Below, piece by piece: positions 54,402 through 64,000 of a stretch of DNA of 64,000 bases. This stretch comes from Anticarsia gemmatalis (lineage: Eukaryota; Arthropoda; Insecta; Lepidoptera; Erebidae), in contig NC_134775.1 of assembly GCF_050436995.1 (NCBI RefSeq), forward strand, positions 6,921,124 through 6,985,123. Reading direction: 5' to 3'. Numbering within the stretch: position 1 is the first letter of the stretch; each line of letters starts with the position of its first letter. A model generated the notes under the pieces. That model saw nothing but the letters and a program-made list of their open reading frames with translations, had not been told where the DNA came from and searched no databases. Position numbers and translations under genes: made by a program.

Positions 54402-55669
54402 TTTCTCCCGCCGTCGCATCTTGCGATTCAACTGGTAGCACGATGACCTTGCATGGTCGCCGCAAGACATGGCCGTTGCTGGTAGTGATGTCCACAACTC
54501 GTATCTCGTTGTCTTTGCCAGGGAAGACGCGTGTCACTCGTCCCTTTGGCCACACATTCCTCGGTAGGTTGGAATCGCAGATGATTACTACATCGCCGAC
54601 ACGCAGGGGTGTACCAGATGCGTGCGGCTCCCGCCGGTGTTGGAGTAACGGCCTGTATTCTTTTACCCAACGCTTCCAGAAAGTGTCTGCTAGTTGCTGC
54701 GCTCGTCTCCACAGACTTCGAGTGGCCTCATTGTTCTCGTTAAAGCTGCCAGGCGCAGGCACGTGACAGCTCGGACCCAGTAGAATGTGATTTGGCGTTA
54801 GAGCTTCCGGTTCTTCGGGGTTGACCGTCACATGGGTGAGAGGACGTGAATTTAGAATGTTCTCGGCTTCGACCAGGAGCGTATGTAGAACTTCGTCGCT
54901 GGGATGCTTTTCTCGGAGTGTAACCCGAAGGGCTTCTTTTACGCTCCGTACTAGACGCTCCCATGCCCCTCCCATGAAAGGCGAGGCAGGGGGTATGAAG
55001 CGCCACTTTATATGGTGTACACTCGCTTCTTCCTGCATTGCTCTCCAGGCTTCCCGTAGCTCCTTGTCGGCTGCTTTGAAACAAGTTCCGTTGTCCGACC
55101 TCAGCTCTGTCGGCATTCCTCTTCTCCCGATGAATCTTCTTATCGCGCAGATAGCCGAGTCTGCGCTTAACGACGGCACCACTTCTAAGTGTACTGCTCT
55201 TACAGTGAGACAGGTGAAGAGAGCTACCCATCTCTTTTCTCTGTGTCTGGCTACTGTTACTTCTACTGGACCAAAGTAATCGACCCCTGTGTAAGAGAAG
55301 GGTCTTGCGCCGTGAGTTAGTCGAGCTGCTGGTAAGTCTCCTGTTGAAGGCTTAGTCGGCTTTGCTCTTCTTATTTTACATCTCTGGCAATTCCTTATAA
55401 CGTTTTTTACCGTCGGGCGTATTCGTGTCACCCAACACCGCTGTCGCAGTTCATTCACAACCAGCTCTACTCCGCCGTGGATCATTTTCTCATGTATGTG
55501 CTGGATATACATTTTCGTGTATCGATGTTGGCCGTCGAGCAGAACAGGGTTGGTCGTGGTTACACTAATTCCGGGTGCAGCTGAAATTCTTCCCCGTAGG
55601 CGCAGCAAGCCATCTTCGCCGACGATAACGCTTAGATTGGCTAGTCGATCTTTTCCAGTCGGCGCATTA
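54382..55669 (-). CDS. BEL element K integrase
   Basis: An open frame from the element L insertion to the stop at 54382. Same domains as in element F: zinc region HIHEKMIHGGVELVVNELR to CQRCKIRR; YTGVDYFGPV, ELRSDNGTCFKAAD and FMGGAWERLVRSVKE for the catalytic D, D, E; and VGDVVIICDSNLPRNVWPKG. Before the insertion it was continuous with the gag-pol frame at 60960-63985. One codon shorter than in F near the C-terminus. No stop or shift seen. Confidence 0.9.
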
Positions 55670-55690
55670 ATAATAATAATAATAATAATT
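55670..55690 (-). repeat. (ATT)n tail of element L
   Basis: On the plus strand (ATA)n at the 3' terminus of the minus-strand element; it serves as the priming tail type of this family. Confidence 0.8.
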
Positions 55691-56033
55691 TATTTATTCT
55701 CCTCACAAATTACAGAACACAGAATACAGTTTAACCACATATTATGTGACAGACAATGAATAAGTGTGAGGACTGGTGTCTGAAATAGGCGTGAGCCTGA
55801 GCTACAGATCACCAGGCGCTCACCCAGCAAACACAGAGTAACGTTATGTTAAACAAATGAACAACTGAAGTTTAGGAGAGAATAACATCTGGTTATGAAA
55901 AAGATATCATGCCTGTGTCACAAAAACGTCTCTTTTTTTTATAATAATTAATTAACTTAGACAACAAAAGTAAAATTTATAAAATAAAACAAAACTAAAG
56001 CACAAATGCCTCATCATGAGTGATAGTGAGAGA

Positions 56034-56063
56034 GAGAGTGTGTGTGTGTGTGTGTGTGTGCGT

Positions 56064-56133
<70 letters not shown>

Positions 56134-56200
56134 ATGTGCGTGTGCGGGTGTGTGTGTGTGTGTGGGTGTGTGTGTGTGTGTGTATGTATGTGTGCGTGTT
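56034..56200. repeat. (TG)n microsatellite
   Basis: About 165 bp of mostly perfect TG dinucleotides with CG, CA and GG interruptions, in the 3' untranslated part of element L. ORFs read across it are artefacts. Confidence 0.95.
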
Positions 56201-56226
56201 GAAGCTGGTAGAGATTGTTGATGTAC

Positions 56227-59091
56227 TTATACATTGTGTAGTAAAGATTCAGTGGTATTGTAGTCCAATTGCTGTAACCATTCAGTGATGCGCGGTTTAC
56301 ATGTTGATTTCGTTAGCCTATAAACTGATAGAACTCTATTTATTTTATTATAGAGGTTGGCACCCTGGTAACAAAAGAAGTTATGCGAGAAGCTTGTGTG
56401 CAATTTTTCTACGGAACAAACTCTGTCTTTTCGGCGTTTAGAATGCTGCTTACTTATATCAAACGTTAATAGAGTATGTTGTTTAAGTACTGTGTGCAAG
56501 ATATAAAGTTGACGGACAGTGAGCACGCCAGACTGTTTATAAAGGTCGGTTGTTGGATGTAGAAAGGGTAGAAAGGCACTAACTTTGAGGATCGCTCTCT
56601 GTGCTCTTTCTATTTTAAGCAACTGGGTTTTGGATGTTCCTCCCCATGAAGTAATACAATATGTAATGAGCGATTGACAGAGGGCAAAGTAAACAGTTCT
56701 CATTAGTTCCTTATCCGCTATATGCCTCAGTGTCTTAAATATAAAGATTAGCTTTCGTACTCTCTTTGCTAACAGTTCAATATGCTCCTGAAAATTAAGT
56801 CTGTTGTCTATTATCACGCCCAGATACCTAATTGACTTTGTTATCTCCAGAGTGGGACAGGCGCAATATCCCGTACTGGGGTTTGTGCAAGTGTGTGAGT
56901 TGATTTTAAAGCAATGGTCTTCATAACTCGGACCTCTTATTGAGAAGGCCATGTATTTGGTTTTTTCTATATTCAAAGTTAGTACGTTAATATGTAGCCA
57001 TTCGCATACCGCATTAAAACCAGTCTGAGCAATCGAAAAAACCTCTTCCCAAGTATCACCCCAAAAGAGTAATGCTGTGTCGTCTGCAAATGCAACAATC
57101 TCTGTATGCGGAAGTTTTAAGGAAAACAGATCATTCATATACGCTAAGAAAAGGGTTGGGCCCAGCACGCTACCCTGTGGAACACCAAAACATATGGGTA
57201 CCTCATCACTAGCATAATTTTCTATTTTAACAAGTTGCGTACGATCACTTAGGTAGTCTTTGAAAAAGTTGTGTTGTACACCCCTTATCCCAAAATTTTC
57301 AAGCTTGTCCAGCAGAAGCGGGACAGAGACTGTGTCAAATGCCTTCGCTAAATCAAGAAATATCGCGATGACTTTTTGATTTTTATCTAGATTTGTGACA
57401 ATACAGTTTGTTAATTGGTTGACAGCATCAGCAGTTGATTTTTTTGAACGAAAACCATACTGTAAATCAGATAATAGGTTAAATTTTTCGAGATAGCTTG
57501 TTAGTCTTTTATTAACAACACGTTCCAGTATTTTAGACACAATTGGTAAAATAGAGATCGGCCGATAGTTACTGACACAGCCTCTGTCCCCCTGACCCTT
57601 ATATATTGGGACAATTCGGGATTTCTTCAGCGATCTTGGAAAGACTCCGGTAGCCATTGATACGTTACAGATATGCGTAAGGGGTGGTGCCAAATACTCA
57701 CATACTTTCTTAAAATATGGGCAGAGATCATATCTAGACCAACAGCACAATCGACTTTAAGATTTGTAATTAAATTTCCAACTTCCTCGTTATCTGTTGG
57801 TAGTAGAACGAAGGAATGAGTACATGTAGTCTTATTTATGTCCACTCTAATTAACGATGGGCCAGAAATCCTTTCTGCTAATGCTCTCCCTATATTTGAA
57901 AAATAGCTGTTAATATTATTAACATCTTGTTTTGGATTGTTAGAGCCTAATAACTCGCGAGCCGGTTGATTAGATCTAGTTGTGTAAGTGATGTTTTTAA
58001 TCGATTTCCATAACTGCTTACTATCATATTTTGAGTTTTGTAGTAGTGTTTTTTCATAGTCTCTCTTTAGTTTTTTAGTAATAGACGCACAATAATTCCT
58101 ATACCGTTTGTAGGTAATTTTTAAAGTCTCGTTGTCAGGGTCTAATTTTGTCTTTTTATACAAATGATCTCTGTTTCGGAGACATTTTAGGAGACCAGCT
58201 GTTATCCAGGGCTTAAGGATACTTTTTCGCCTAGTTAACTTAACAGATATAGTGTTACGCTCTATCAGTACTCGTAAAGTATTAACGAAATAGTCAGTCG
58301 CGAGATTTGCATCATTTATAGAATAGATCGGATTAAAGTCTAACAATTGCATCTCCTTGTCGAATTCATTGGCTAGGAAACGATTTATATACGACACAGG
58401 TTTCACTAAGCGGCTATGCGATAGGTACACACCCTGACTAAAGTGATCAGTTAGTGTAGTCTGAAGAACTAAGCACTTTGAAGATAATTTCGTTCTAAGA
58501 AGAACGTGATCCAGACATGTTTTATTATGCGTCGGAGATAAATGTGCTGGTAAAAAACCATTATACGCTAACATATCAAGATATAAAGACCTGTTGGTAT
58601 CCGTGCTGCTAATAGTGATGTCGTTAATATCACCCAAAATTACGATGTTTTGTATGGATGAATAGTTTTGCAATAATGCGTTCAGCGATTGGATAAAGTT
58701 CTGCACATTTTTGTAACCCGGTGGTCTGTAAATGGCAATTATTATCGTACTGTCATTGTATTTTGCAACTAGGCACTATCTCCTTATCTTCGACACTAAC
58801 ACATAAATTGCTTTTAAAGTAAATTACAATGCCTTCATTCTGTGTAAGGCACTTCGTGCAGGCATGAAAGTTATAATCATCGAGTACAGGTACATTTGGT
58901 GATGAAAGTAGCCAACATTCTGTTAAAACAATGAAATCCCAACTCACCTTAGTCCTAGCGAGAAGCGGCAGAAGTCCGGGTAAGTTACGTTTTATGCTAC
59001 GGATGTTCTGGTGTAAAATTTTTACACAGCGACCGCTGTCAGGTAGGGAAGACTCACAGTGTTCAGCGTTACATACCAGTGACTCTGCCAC
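56227..59091 (-). pseudogene. Element L ORF2: endonuclease and reverse transcriptase
   Basis: The frame starts near 59091 (MAESLVCNAEHCESS, ILHQNIRSIKRNLPGLLPLL). It has endonuclease motifs DFIVLTECWLL, IVILGDINDI, LDHVLLRTKL and TDHFSQGVYLS; the linker KPWITAGLLKCLRNRD; and an RT with NYRPISILPIVSKILERVV, QYGFRSKKSTADAVNQL, FLDLAKAFDTVSVPLLLDKL, FGVPQGSVLGPTLFLAYMND and catalytic FADDTALLF, then a C-terminal tail to 56229 (GANLYNKINRVLSVYRL). Two shifts break it, near 58770 and 57700-57745. Organisation and motifs match element D. Confidence 0.85.
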
Positions 59092-59424
59092 CTCAAAATC
59101 ATCGATATCATTTTCTATTTGATTTAGAGCATTGAATTTTGGTCGAGAAAAATATGCAAAGTACTATGTCAGGCAGTATGTGTATGTTGTGTGAATATAT
59201 TTTGTGTGCACCACAAGAGTACAGTGTACGGTGTTTTGAGGCAAGCATGATTATAAAAGTAATAAGTAACTGTGTACGACAGGCAGATCTTATGCGAAAA
59301 TATTGAGAATAACTATTGTTTAAACTATTACTAAGTAAACTGAGATTTTTTATATAATAAAAACATTTACCTAAGCGTGTTTTAATAATAATTATAAAGT
59401 AGTTACAAAACCAAATATAACAGT
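59092..59424 (-). other. Intergenic stretch between ORF1 and ORF2 of element L
   Basis: AT-rich, with no conserved protein. It contains only short chance ORFs. Confidence 0.5.
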
Positions 59425-60405
59425 TTACTTTTTCAATAAAAAATCTAGACATATTTCGGTCTTGATAAGAATCGGCTTAGCATCTTTCTCAGTGCGTACG
59501 AATATTTTACCATTAGTGTGCCAACAGGAGTAGTTGTGAGACTTAGCCACGAGACGTGTTTCGTATAGAAGCTTTTTAAGGCTCGGGGTAAGGTGCTCAT
59601 CAGCATATATAGCTGTTCTCTCCCCCGGCAAGCCAATTGTTTCCGTGTTCAATTTATCTCGTAGTGGATGTTCCTTGTTGAAACGTCGCACGGATGTTAA
59701 AAAGTCGTTCCTCGTGGCTACTGAGGTAAATTCAGCGACGATAGGTCTTGAGATGCTGGTTCTGCCCGGAATGCGGTAAATATCACGAAAGTCTGTGGGA
59801 TTGATGGTGAGACGTGTAGCTTTTCCGATGTTGGAGACTATGTCCATGAGATCATGGCGGCTTTCTTGTTCGTTGGGCGGCACGTTCCGGATTTCTACCG
59901 TGGCAGAACGGGTAGATATACGCAGGTCTTGCAGTTGTTTTTCCAGGCTATTAATTTTTTCTGCATTATTTTTCCTGTCCCTCTCCAAGTCGCACAATTT
60001 GCTTTTAAATTCTTCATAGCTCTGGTTGATAAACTCCATCCCTTTTTCGATTTCTGTGTTAGATTTTTGAATTTCAAAACATTTAATTTTCAAATCTGAT
60101 ACGTCTTTCGCCAGTAAAGATAACGTGGAATCCTGCTCAGCCTTCCATGCCGTGAAACGTTGATCTTGATCGGATTTCCATGAAGTCAGCATTTCCATTA
60201 ATTCTCGTTTAAAAACCTCTAAATCCATCGATTCTTGGCTACACCGGCCGGTCGGTGGCGAGTCGTTGAGACGTTGTCGTTTTCCCCGAGCTGTTACGTT
60301 CTTTTCCGATTCAGTTAAATCTGGTTCAGACAGAGATTTCTCTTGAGTTATGGTTTTCTTAGATGATGGCGGAGGTGTACGACGTGTATTTTTATTCATA
60401 ACCAA
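59425..60405 (-). CDS. Element L ORF1: coiled coil and baculovirus-FP-like domain
   Basis: Intact ORF of 326 residues, starting at ATG 60405 (MVMNKNTRRTPPPSSKKTIT). A basic, Ser/Pro-rich N-terminus is followed by a long coiled coil (ELMEMLTSWKSDQDQRFTAW, LLAKDVSDLKIKCFEIQKSN, KINSLEKQLQDLRISTRSAT). A C-terminal domain has VEIRNVPPNEQESRHDLMDI, DFRDIYRIPGR, RPIVAEFTSVATRNDFLTSV and HNYSCWHTNGKIFVRTEKDA, the pattern of the FP25K-like domain common in insect non-LTR ORF1. Unlike element J it has no PHD finger. It would act as the RNA-binding partner of ORF2. Confidence 0.85.
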   Translation of the reverse strand: MVMNKNTRRTPPPSSKKTITQEKSLSEPDLTESEKNVTARGKRQRLNDSPPTGRCSQESMDLEVFKRELMEMLTSWKSDQDQRFTAWKAEQDSTLSLLAKDVSDLKIKCFEIQKSNTEIEKGMEFINQSYEEFKSKLCDLERDRKNNAEKINSLEKQLQDLRISTRSATVEIRNVPPNEQESRHDLMDIVSNIGKATRLTINPTDFRDIYRIPGRTSISRPIVAEFTSVATRNDFLTSVRRFNKEHPLRDKLNTETIGLPGERTAIYADEHLTPSLKKLLYETRLVAKSHNYSCWHTNGKIFVRTEKDAKPILIKTEICLDFLLKK

Positions 60406-60983
60406 AAATGTATCAAGCGAATAGGATATTTAAACAAGTAGTATTCTATAAAAAGAATCTTATCTTATGTATCGTAGTATTCGTAGCTAGCGTGTCTAGT
60501 TTGCAATCCGGCGCAGCTCTAGTTAGTATTAAAACATAGCGTAGTAACGTTCCCTGCAGTCTTAGTGTAGCGAGCTACGGCTCTGGTGCACAAGTGGTGG
60601 GGCAGCGTGGTGGGGGCAGCGCAGCGCAGTGGTCTAGGCGCGGGCACGGCGAACGATAGCGGTCGGAGATTTCGTCAACGAGCGGCAAGCACGCGCAGCG
60701 CCACAGCAACACGACGGACTGCAGATGCGTTAGTACCGAGTTCGAACCCCAGTATAGCGGGCAATGGGGTGTCGCCAAAATATGTCACAATTTGCTCACC
60801 TCTGTCTATCTTGCTCTTGAACCGCCCACTGGGTGGAGTTTGTCCATAAGAACGTCTCAGGAGTAAGCAGGAATTCACTGTTAGTGTAATTAGCCAATCA
60901 CAAAAATAGCAATATAAAATGTCAACTTAAACAGTGCGAAGAGTTACACACGTCCGCTCTAACTTGCGTTTGCCGGGCGAGTA
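60406..60983 (-). other. 5' untranslated region of element L
   Basis: About 580 bases between the 5' target duplication and ORF1, with no conserved ORF. An internal promoter is expected for this class but I cannot point to its elements. Confidence 0.5.
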
Positions 60984-63900
60984 GCATTACCGTTTTCTAT
61001 CCTTGTCCTTTCCTGTGCGTAGCTTTCATCCTGCATCGCTCGTATCCACATATTTTCAGCTCTTTGTAGATAGGTTGCATCGAGGGGAATCAGCCTTTTC
61101 TTTTCTTCAGTCTTCACTGATGTTTCATTCCCTTTCTTCCTGCGTTCATTTTTCTTCCAGGTTGGGTCATTTTCCTGCTTTTCCTTGGTATGTTTTCTGG
61201 TTACAGCTGCAACGTGTTTTCTTTTTCTGCACAGGTCAATGAACTGCAGCATTCTTCCTGTTGCGCGTATCAGTGTTTGCCACTTAGCGATATTTTCGAT
61301 GTTCGGCAAGTACATTGGCGTGCTTCTTTCAAGCGTGACGAGACATTTTTCTTCACCTGTTTTCTCGACAATTGGCTTGACTTCTTCGATGTCGGCCGAG
61401 ATTGCGAATGCGTGTTGTCTGAATCGCATGATGACTCCAGGCAGGTGTTGCAAGAGATCAGGACCAGAGAGCAACATGTCATTTAGGCTTGTTCCATGTG
61501 ATCTAGCAGCCGCGTCATGCACAAGTCGTATCTTAGGCTTAGCAGGATTGCATACAGTAAAGTGAGGCAGGTACCAAGTTTTTCCGGGCACTGCAGGTGT
61601 GGTCACAATTTCCGCGTATCCTGAGTTAAGGAGGTTTTGAATCCTTTCTTCATACTGTGTTTTAAGTTTCGGTTCTCTGTCCAGTTTCTTTTCCAGGTTA
61701 ACCAGCCTTTTGAAGGCGTTGTCAAAATTGTTCGGGATTGTTCTGTTTTCATTCTTCCAGAGAAGGGCGGTCTCGAAACGTCCTTCGGGCAACCGTCTAC
61801 TGTGTGCATTGAGTATCTCCAAGGCGCGTTCGTCAGGGTCGTTCCTTCTTTTCTTTGCTTCTACTCCGAGTGCTTCCAGGTCAAAGAATTCTTTCATCAT
61901 TTTCTCCATGGGTTTTTCATCTTCTTCTGGGCTAGTAGTGTATCCACAGAAGTCAACTGTCCTTAACCTAGAAGTTCGGCATCCATGTAAGACCCAGCCT
62001 AATTTGGTGTTAGTTGCTACTGGTTGGTCTCGATTTCCAGTCCTGATGTCCAGCGCTACTAACAGCTCCCAGTTGTCTTGTCCAATAAGGATTTTTGGTC
62101 GAGCATCTTGGTATATTAGCTGGTCTTCTATACCCTTCAGATGTGCGCAGTTTTCGACGTCTCTTCGGCTAATCGTTTGTTGCGTGAACATTAGTTTCTG
62201 CACAGTGCGTACATTCCGCATTTTATACTGTTGGCCATTGGAGTTGTATCGGCCTCGTATGGTTACGTCCACTCTCTTGCTGTTTTCGTGTTTCGCCGTC
62301 TCGTTAAGCCCTTGCACCCACATGTCGTCTCGCGGGCCGTCGATACCTAATAATTCCGCTAGGCTTTCTTCGATCAGGGTGATGGTGCTCCCGTCGTCCA
62401 TCAGTGCGTAGGTGTCGACCCTGGTGCTATTTGGACCGACCAATGTAACCGGCGCAATCTTCAGCAGGGCTTGACGACTTCTTGCGGCGTTAGTATTTTT
62501 CACAACTTCTACCGCTGACGTGACCTCTACTGGTGCCATAGTAGCTGGCTGCTCTTTCACAATATCTTTTCTGTGGTGCAACAAACGATGGTGAGCCATG
62601 TCGCATCCGTCTTCACTACATGCCTTGGATTGACAGTTTTCGCGCCTGTGTGAGCTAAGTAGGCAGCGAAAACATATTTTATTCTTCTTTGCTATGTCCC
62701 ACCTTTCGTTAACACTCGCGCTACGAAATCGTCGGCAGTCGGTAAGCTGGTGTTCCTTCTTGCATACCAGACACTGAGGTTTTCTTTCATTGGCTGTGTA
62801 GGTGCGCTCCGCCCTCTTCTTGAAGGTTTTTTCATGTGTCCTCACGGTGACGTCTTCGGGTTGCGCGAATACACCACACTTGTCAGCTTCCAAGTTTAAG
62901 AATACGGCGAGCCTCTTGAGATCTGGTATATCTTCTTTGGAGCTGTAGCTGAAGTCGTACCATTTGTTCCTCAGTATTGGTGTGAATTTGTCTAGAACAA
63001 TCTTCACTAGCTCTGGATTGTATAAATATTGTAGTTTTCTAAGAGCCTCAATCGTAGCGACGATGTTAGACACTTTATTCGCAAATATGCATAAGTCACG
63101 TGGGTCATCATTAATTTTCTGCAGATTTCTTAGTTTTTGCATCTCGTTCATAGCCAGTGCGTCCGGTCTTCCGAATCGGCGTTCCAAAGCATCCAAGATG
63201 GCTTGTGGGTCCGGCTGGCTGATCAGCATACTGCTAACTGCTTCATGAGCAGCTCCCTTCAAACTTTTCCTGATGCGGGCAATATTTTCGATTTTCGAAA
63301 ACATTTGGTTTGTTTCCTGATAGGCGGCGCGGAACGCCAACCAATTACTAATTTCTCCGTTAAAGACTGGTAGCTCCTGTATGTACCTCGGTGCGTCTCT
63401 GGACATTCGCACTGCCTGTGTGAGCGCCTCTGCCAATGAAGTGACGTCCGGCTGACGCGCAGGGACACCTTCTTTCCTGTGTGCTTGATTTTCTTCCTTG
63501 ATAGTGTCCTGTCCTCGCCATTCCGGATCCTTCACTTCTTTGGGAAGCGTGGTCTTGTTCAGCCATTCTTCTACCCGGCTAGGTGCGTCGTCCTCTTCCT
63601 CATCCACAACCGACGAAGGAGCGTAGTCATCGTCTTCATCCTCTGCCTCAACGCGCAGTCGCTTTAATTTAGCTTCGGCGAGCGTGAGCTTTAACGCGGC
63701 AACCTCCTCTTCTGCCTCAATAATTCGCCTTGATCGAGACCCTGTTGTACGCGACGATCTTCGTGTCTTCACTGTGCGGACAGATTTCGCGGTTGGAGCC
63801 GTAATCGAATTCATATTGGCGGTCGCTGACCCGAGTACTGTCGCGGCCGCTGACCCCGACAAGGTCGCTGACTCCGACGCGGTCGCAGTACTTAGTATCT

Positions 63901-63985
63901 CTGTGGCTGGTGTGAGGGCAGTAGTAGTCTCCGATGTCGCCAACTGTTCGGTTATTCTTCCTTTAAGACTTCGCGTAACCGGCAT
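60960..63985 (-). CDS. BEL element K gag-protease-RT, with in-frame deletion of the RT core
   Basis: An open frame of about 1009 residues from ATG 63985 (MPVTRSLKGRITEQL). Gag: a long helical basic/acidic segment, then RYIQELPVFNGEISNWLAFR. Cys/His clusters are CLVCKKEHQLTDC, CFRCLLSSHRRENC and CDMAHHRLLH. The protease active site is TYALMDDGSTITLIEES, with RPKILIGQDNWELLVA. RT starts with FETALLWKNENRTIPNN, PHFTVCNPAKPKIRLVHDAA and FAISADIEE (about 61390), then jumps in frame to linker sequence (VKPIVEKTGEEKC). The catalytic Y-x-D-D block and RNase H are absent, yet the frame stays open to the integrase linker (LIPLDATYLQRAENMWIRAM). Continuation to integrase is cut by element L. Confidence 0.85.
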
Positions 63986-64000
63986 CCTTTGTTCTTGCAC

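Larger units (their letters stand above)
55670..60983 (-). mobile_element. Non-LTR retrotransposon L (jockey/CR1-type), full length
   Basis: 5314 bp bounded by a 6-bp duplication, GCATTA (55664-55669 and 60984-60989), inside element K pol. On the minus strand it has a 5' untranslated region, ORF1, ORF2, a 3' region with a long (CA)n tract and an (ATT)n tail (complement at 55670-55689). Both structural ends and the target duplication are visible, but ORF2 has two shifts. Confidence 0.85.
53701..64000 (-). mobile_element. BEL/Pao element K, 5' end outside the window, interrupted
   Basis: On the minus strand: gag, protease and part of RT (63985-60960), integrase (55669-54382) and the 3' LTR (53701-54401). 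Non-LTR element L is inserted in the pol linker. The near-identity to F and the open frames suggest a recent family, but RT and RNase H are internally deleted. Confidence 0.9.

Noticed and set aside
54740..55279. Long antisense and alternate-frame ORFs over the BEL integrases (also 30287-30826, 30800-31258, 54821-55279)
   Set aside because: They shadow the real integrase frame in both copies, begin at arbitrary codons and show no domain.
56016..56288. ORFs of repeating Val-Cys or Thr-His across the TG tract
   Set aside because: They are translations of a dinucleotide microsatellite with no independent coding signal.

Overview
The window is eukaryotic, almost certainly lepidopteran, DNA made essentially of transposable elements (TEs) inserted into one another. 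I found no host protein-coding gene, rRNA or genuine tRNA gene. The lepidopteran assignment rests on tRNA-headed SINEs with the CCTAACCCCTCTC / GACCCTTGCCCAGCAGTGGG type tail, short Helitrons starting TCTATACTAATATTATAAAG and ending GCGGGTCAGCTAG, errantiviruses with an env gene, BEL/Pao elements and jockey/CR1-type elements. Family names come from motif recognition only; no database was searched.

Layout. 1-7245: 3' part of an errantivirus (integrase, env, probable 3' LTR), split by a Tc1-like element (28-1913, itself holding a Helitron) and by a 2.3-kb CAGGGTG-ended DNA element (3685-5946, holding a SINE). 7249-8975: decayed CAGGGTG copy with a Transib/RAG1-like element inside (7408-8136). 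9000-10612: MULE transposase and an unusual CTCGCCCC repeat. 10613-16680: second errantivirus, its 5' LTR split by a two-gene PIF/Harbinger element (10741-13400), truncated in RT. 16664-22681: Ty3/gypsy element on the minus strand with a small membrane-protein ORF upstream of gag. 22682-28345: non-LTR element D on the minus strand, interrupted by an R1-clade fragment and a pogo-like transposon with a PHD finger (24312-27737). 28346-29770: integrase region of a third errantivirus. 29771-31875: 5'-truncated BEL/Pao with 3' LTR. 31876-37245: jockey, Helitron and SINE debris plus a gutted pogo-like element carrying another CAGGGTG copy. 37246-45135: BEL/Pao element whose polyprotein runs from integrase into an F-protein-like envelope, with its RT/RNase H junction replaced by a Transib-like remnant. 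45136-53616: non-LTR element J on the minus strand, interrupted by a BEL solo LTR (holding a third near-complete CAGGGTG copy) and a Helitron. 53701-64000: BEL/Pao element on the minus strand, internally deleted, split by a 5.3-kb non-LTR element L with a 6-bp target duplication.

Functionally the window is a TE graveyard. Most reading frames have frameshifts, stops or deletions. The best preserved are the gypsy gag, pol and small membrane ORF, the Harbinger transposase, the BEL integrases and the BEL integrase-env ORF. The nesting order can be read from target duplications: TA for Tc1, pogo and CAGGGTG elements; A/T for Helitrons; CCATT for the solo LTR; GCATTA for element L.
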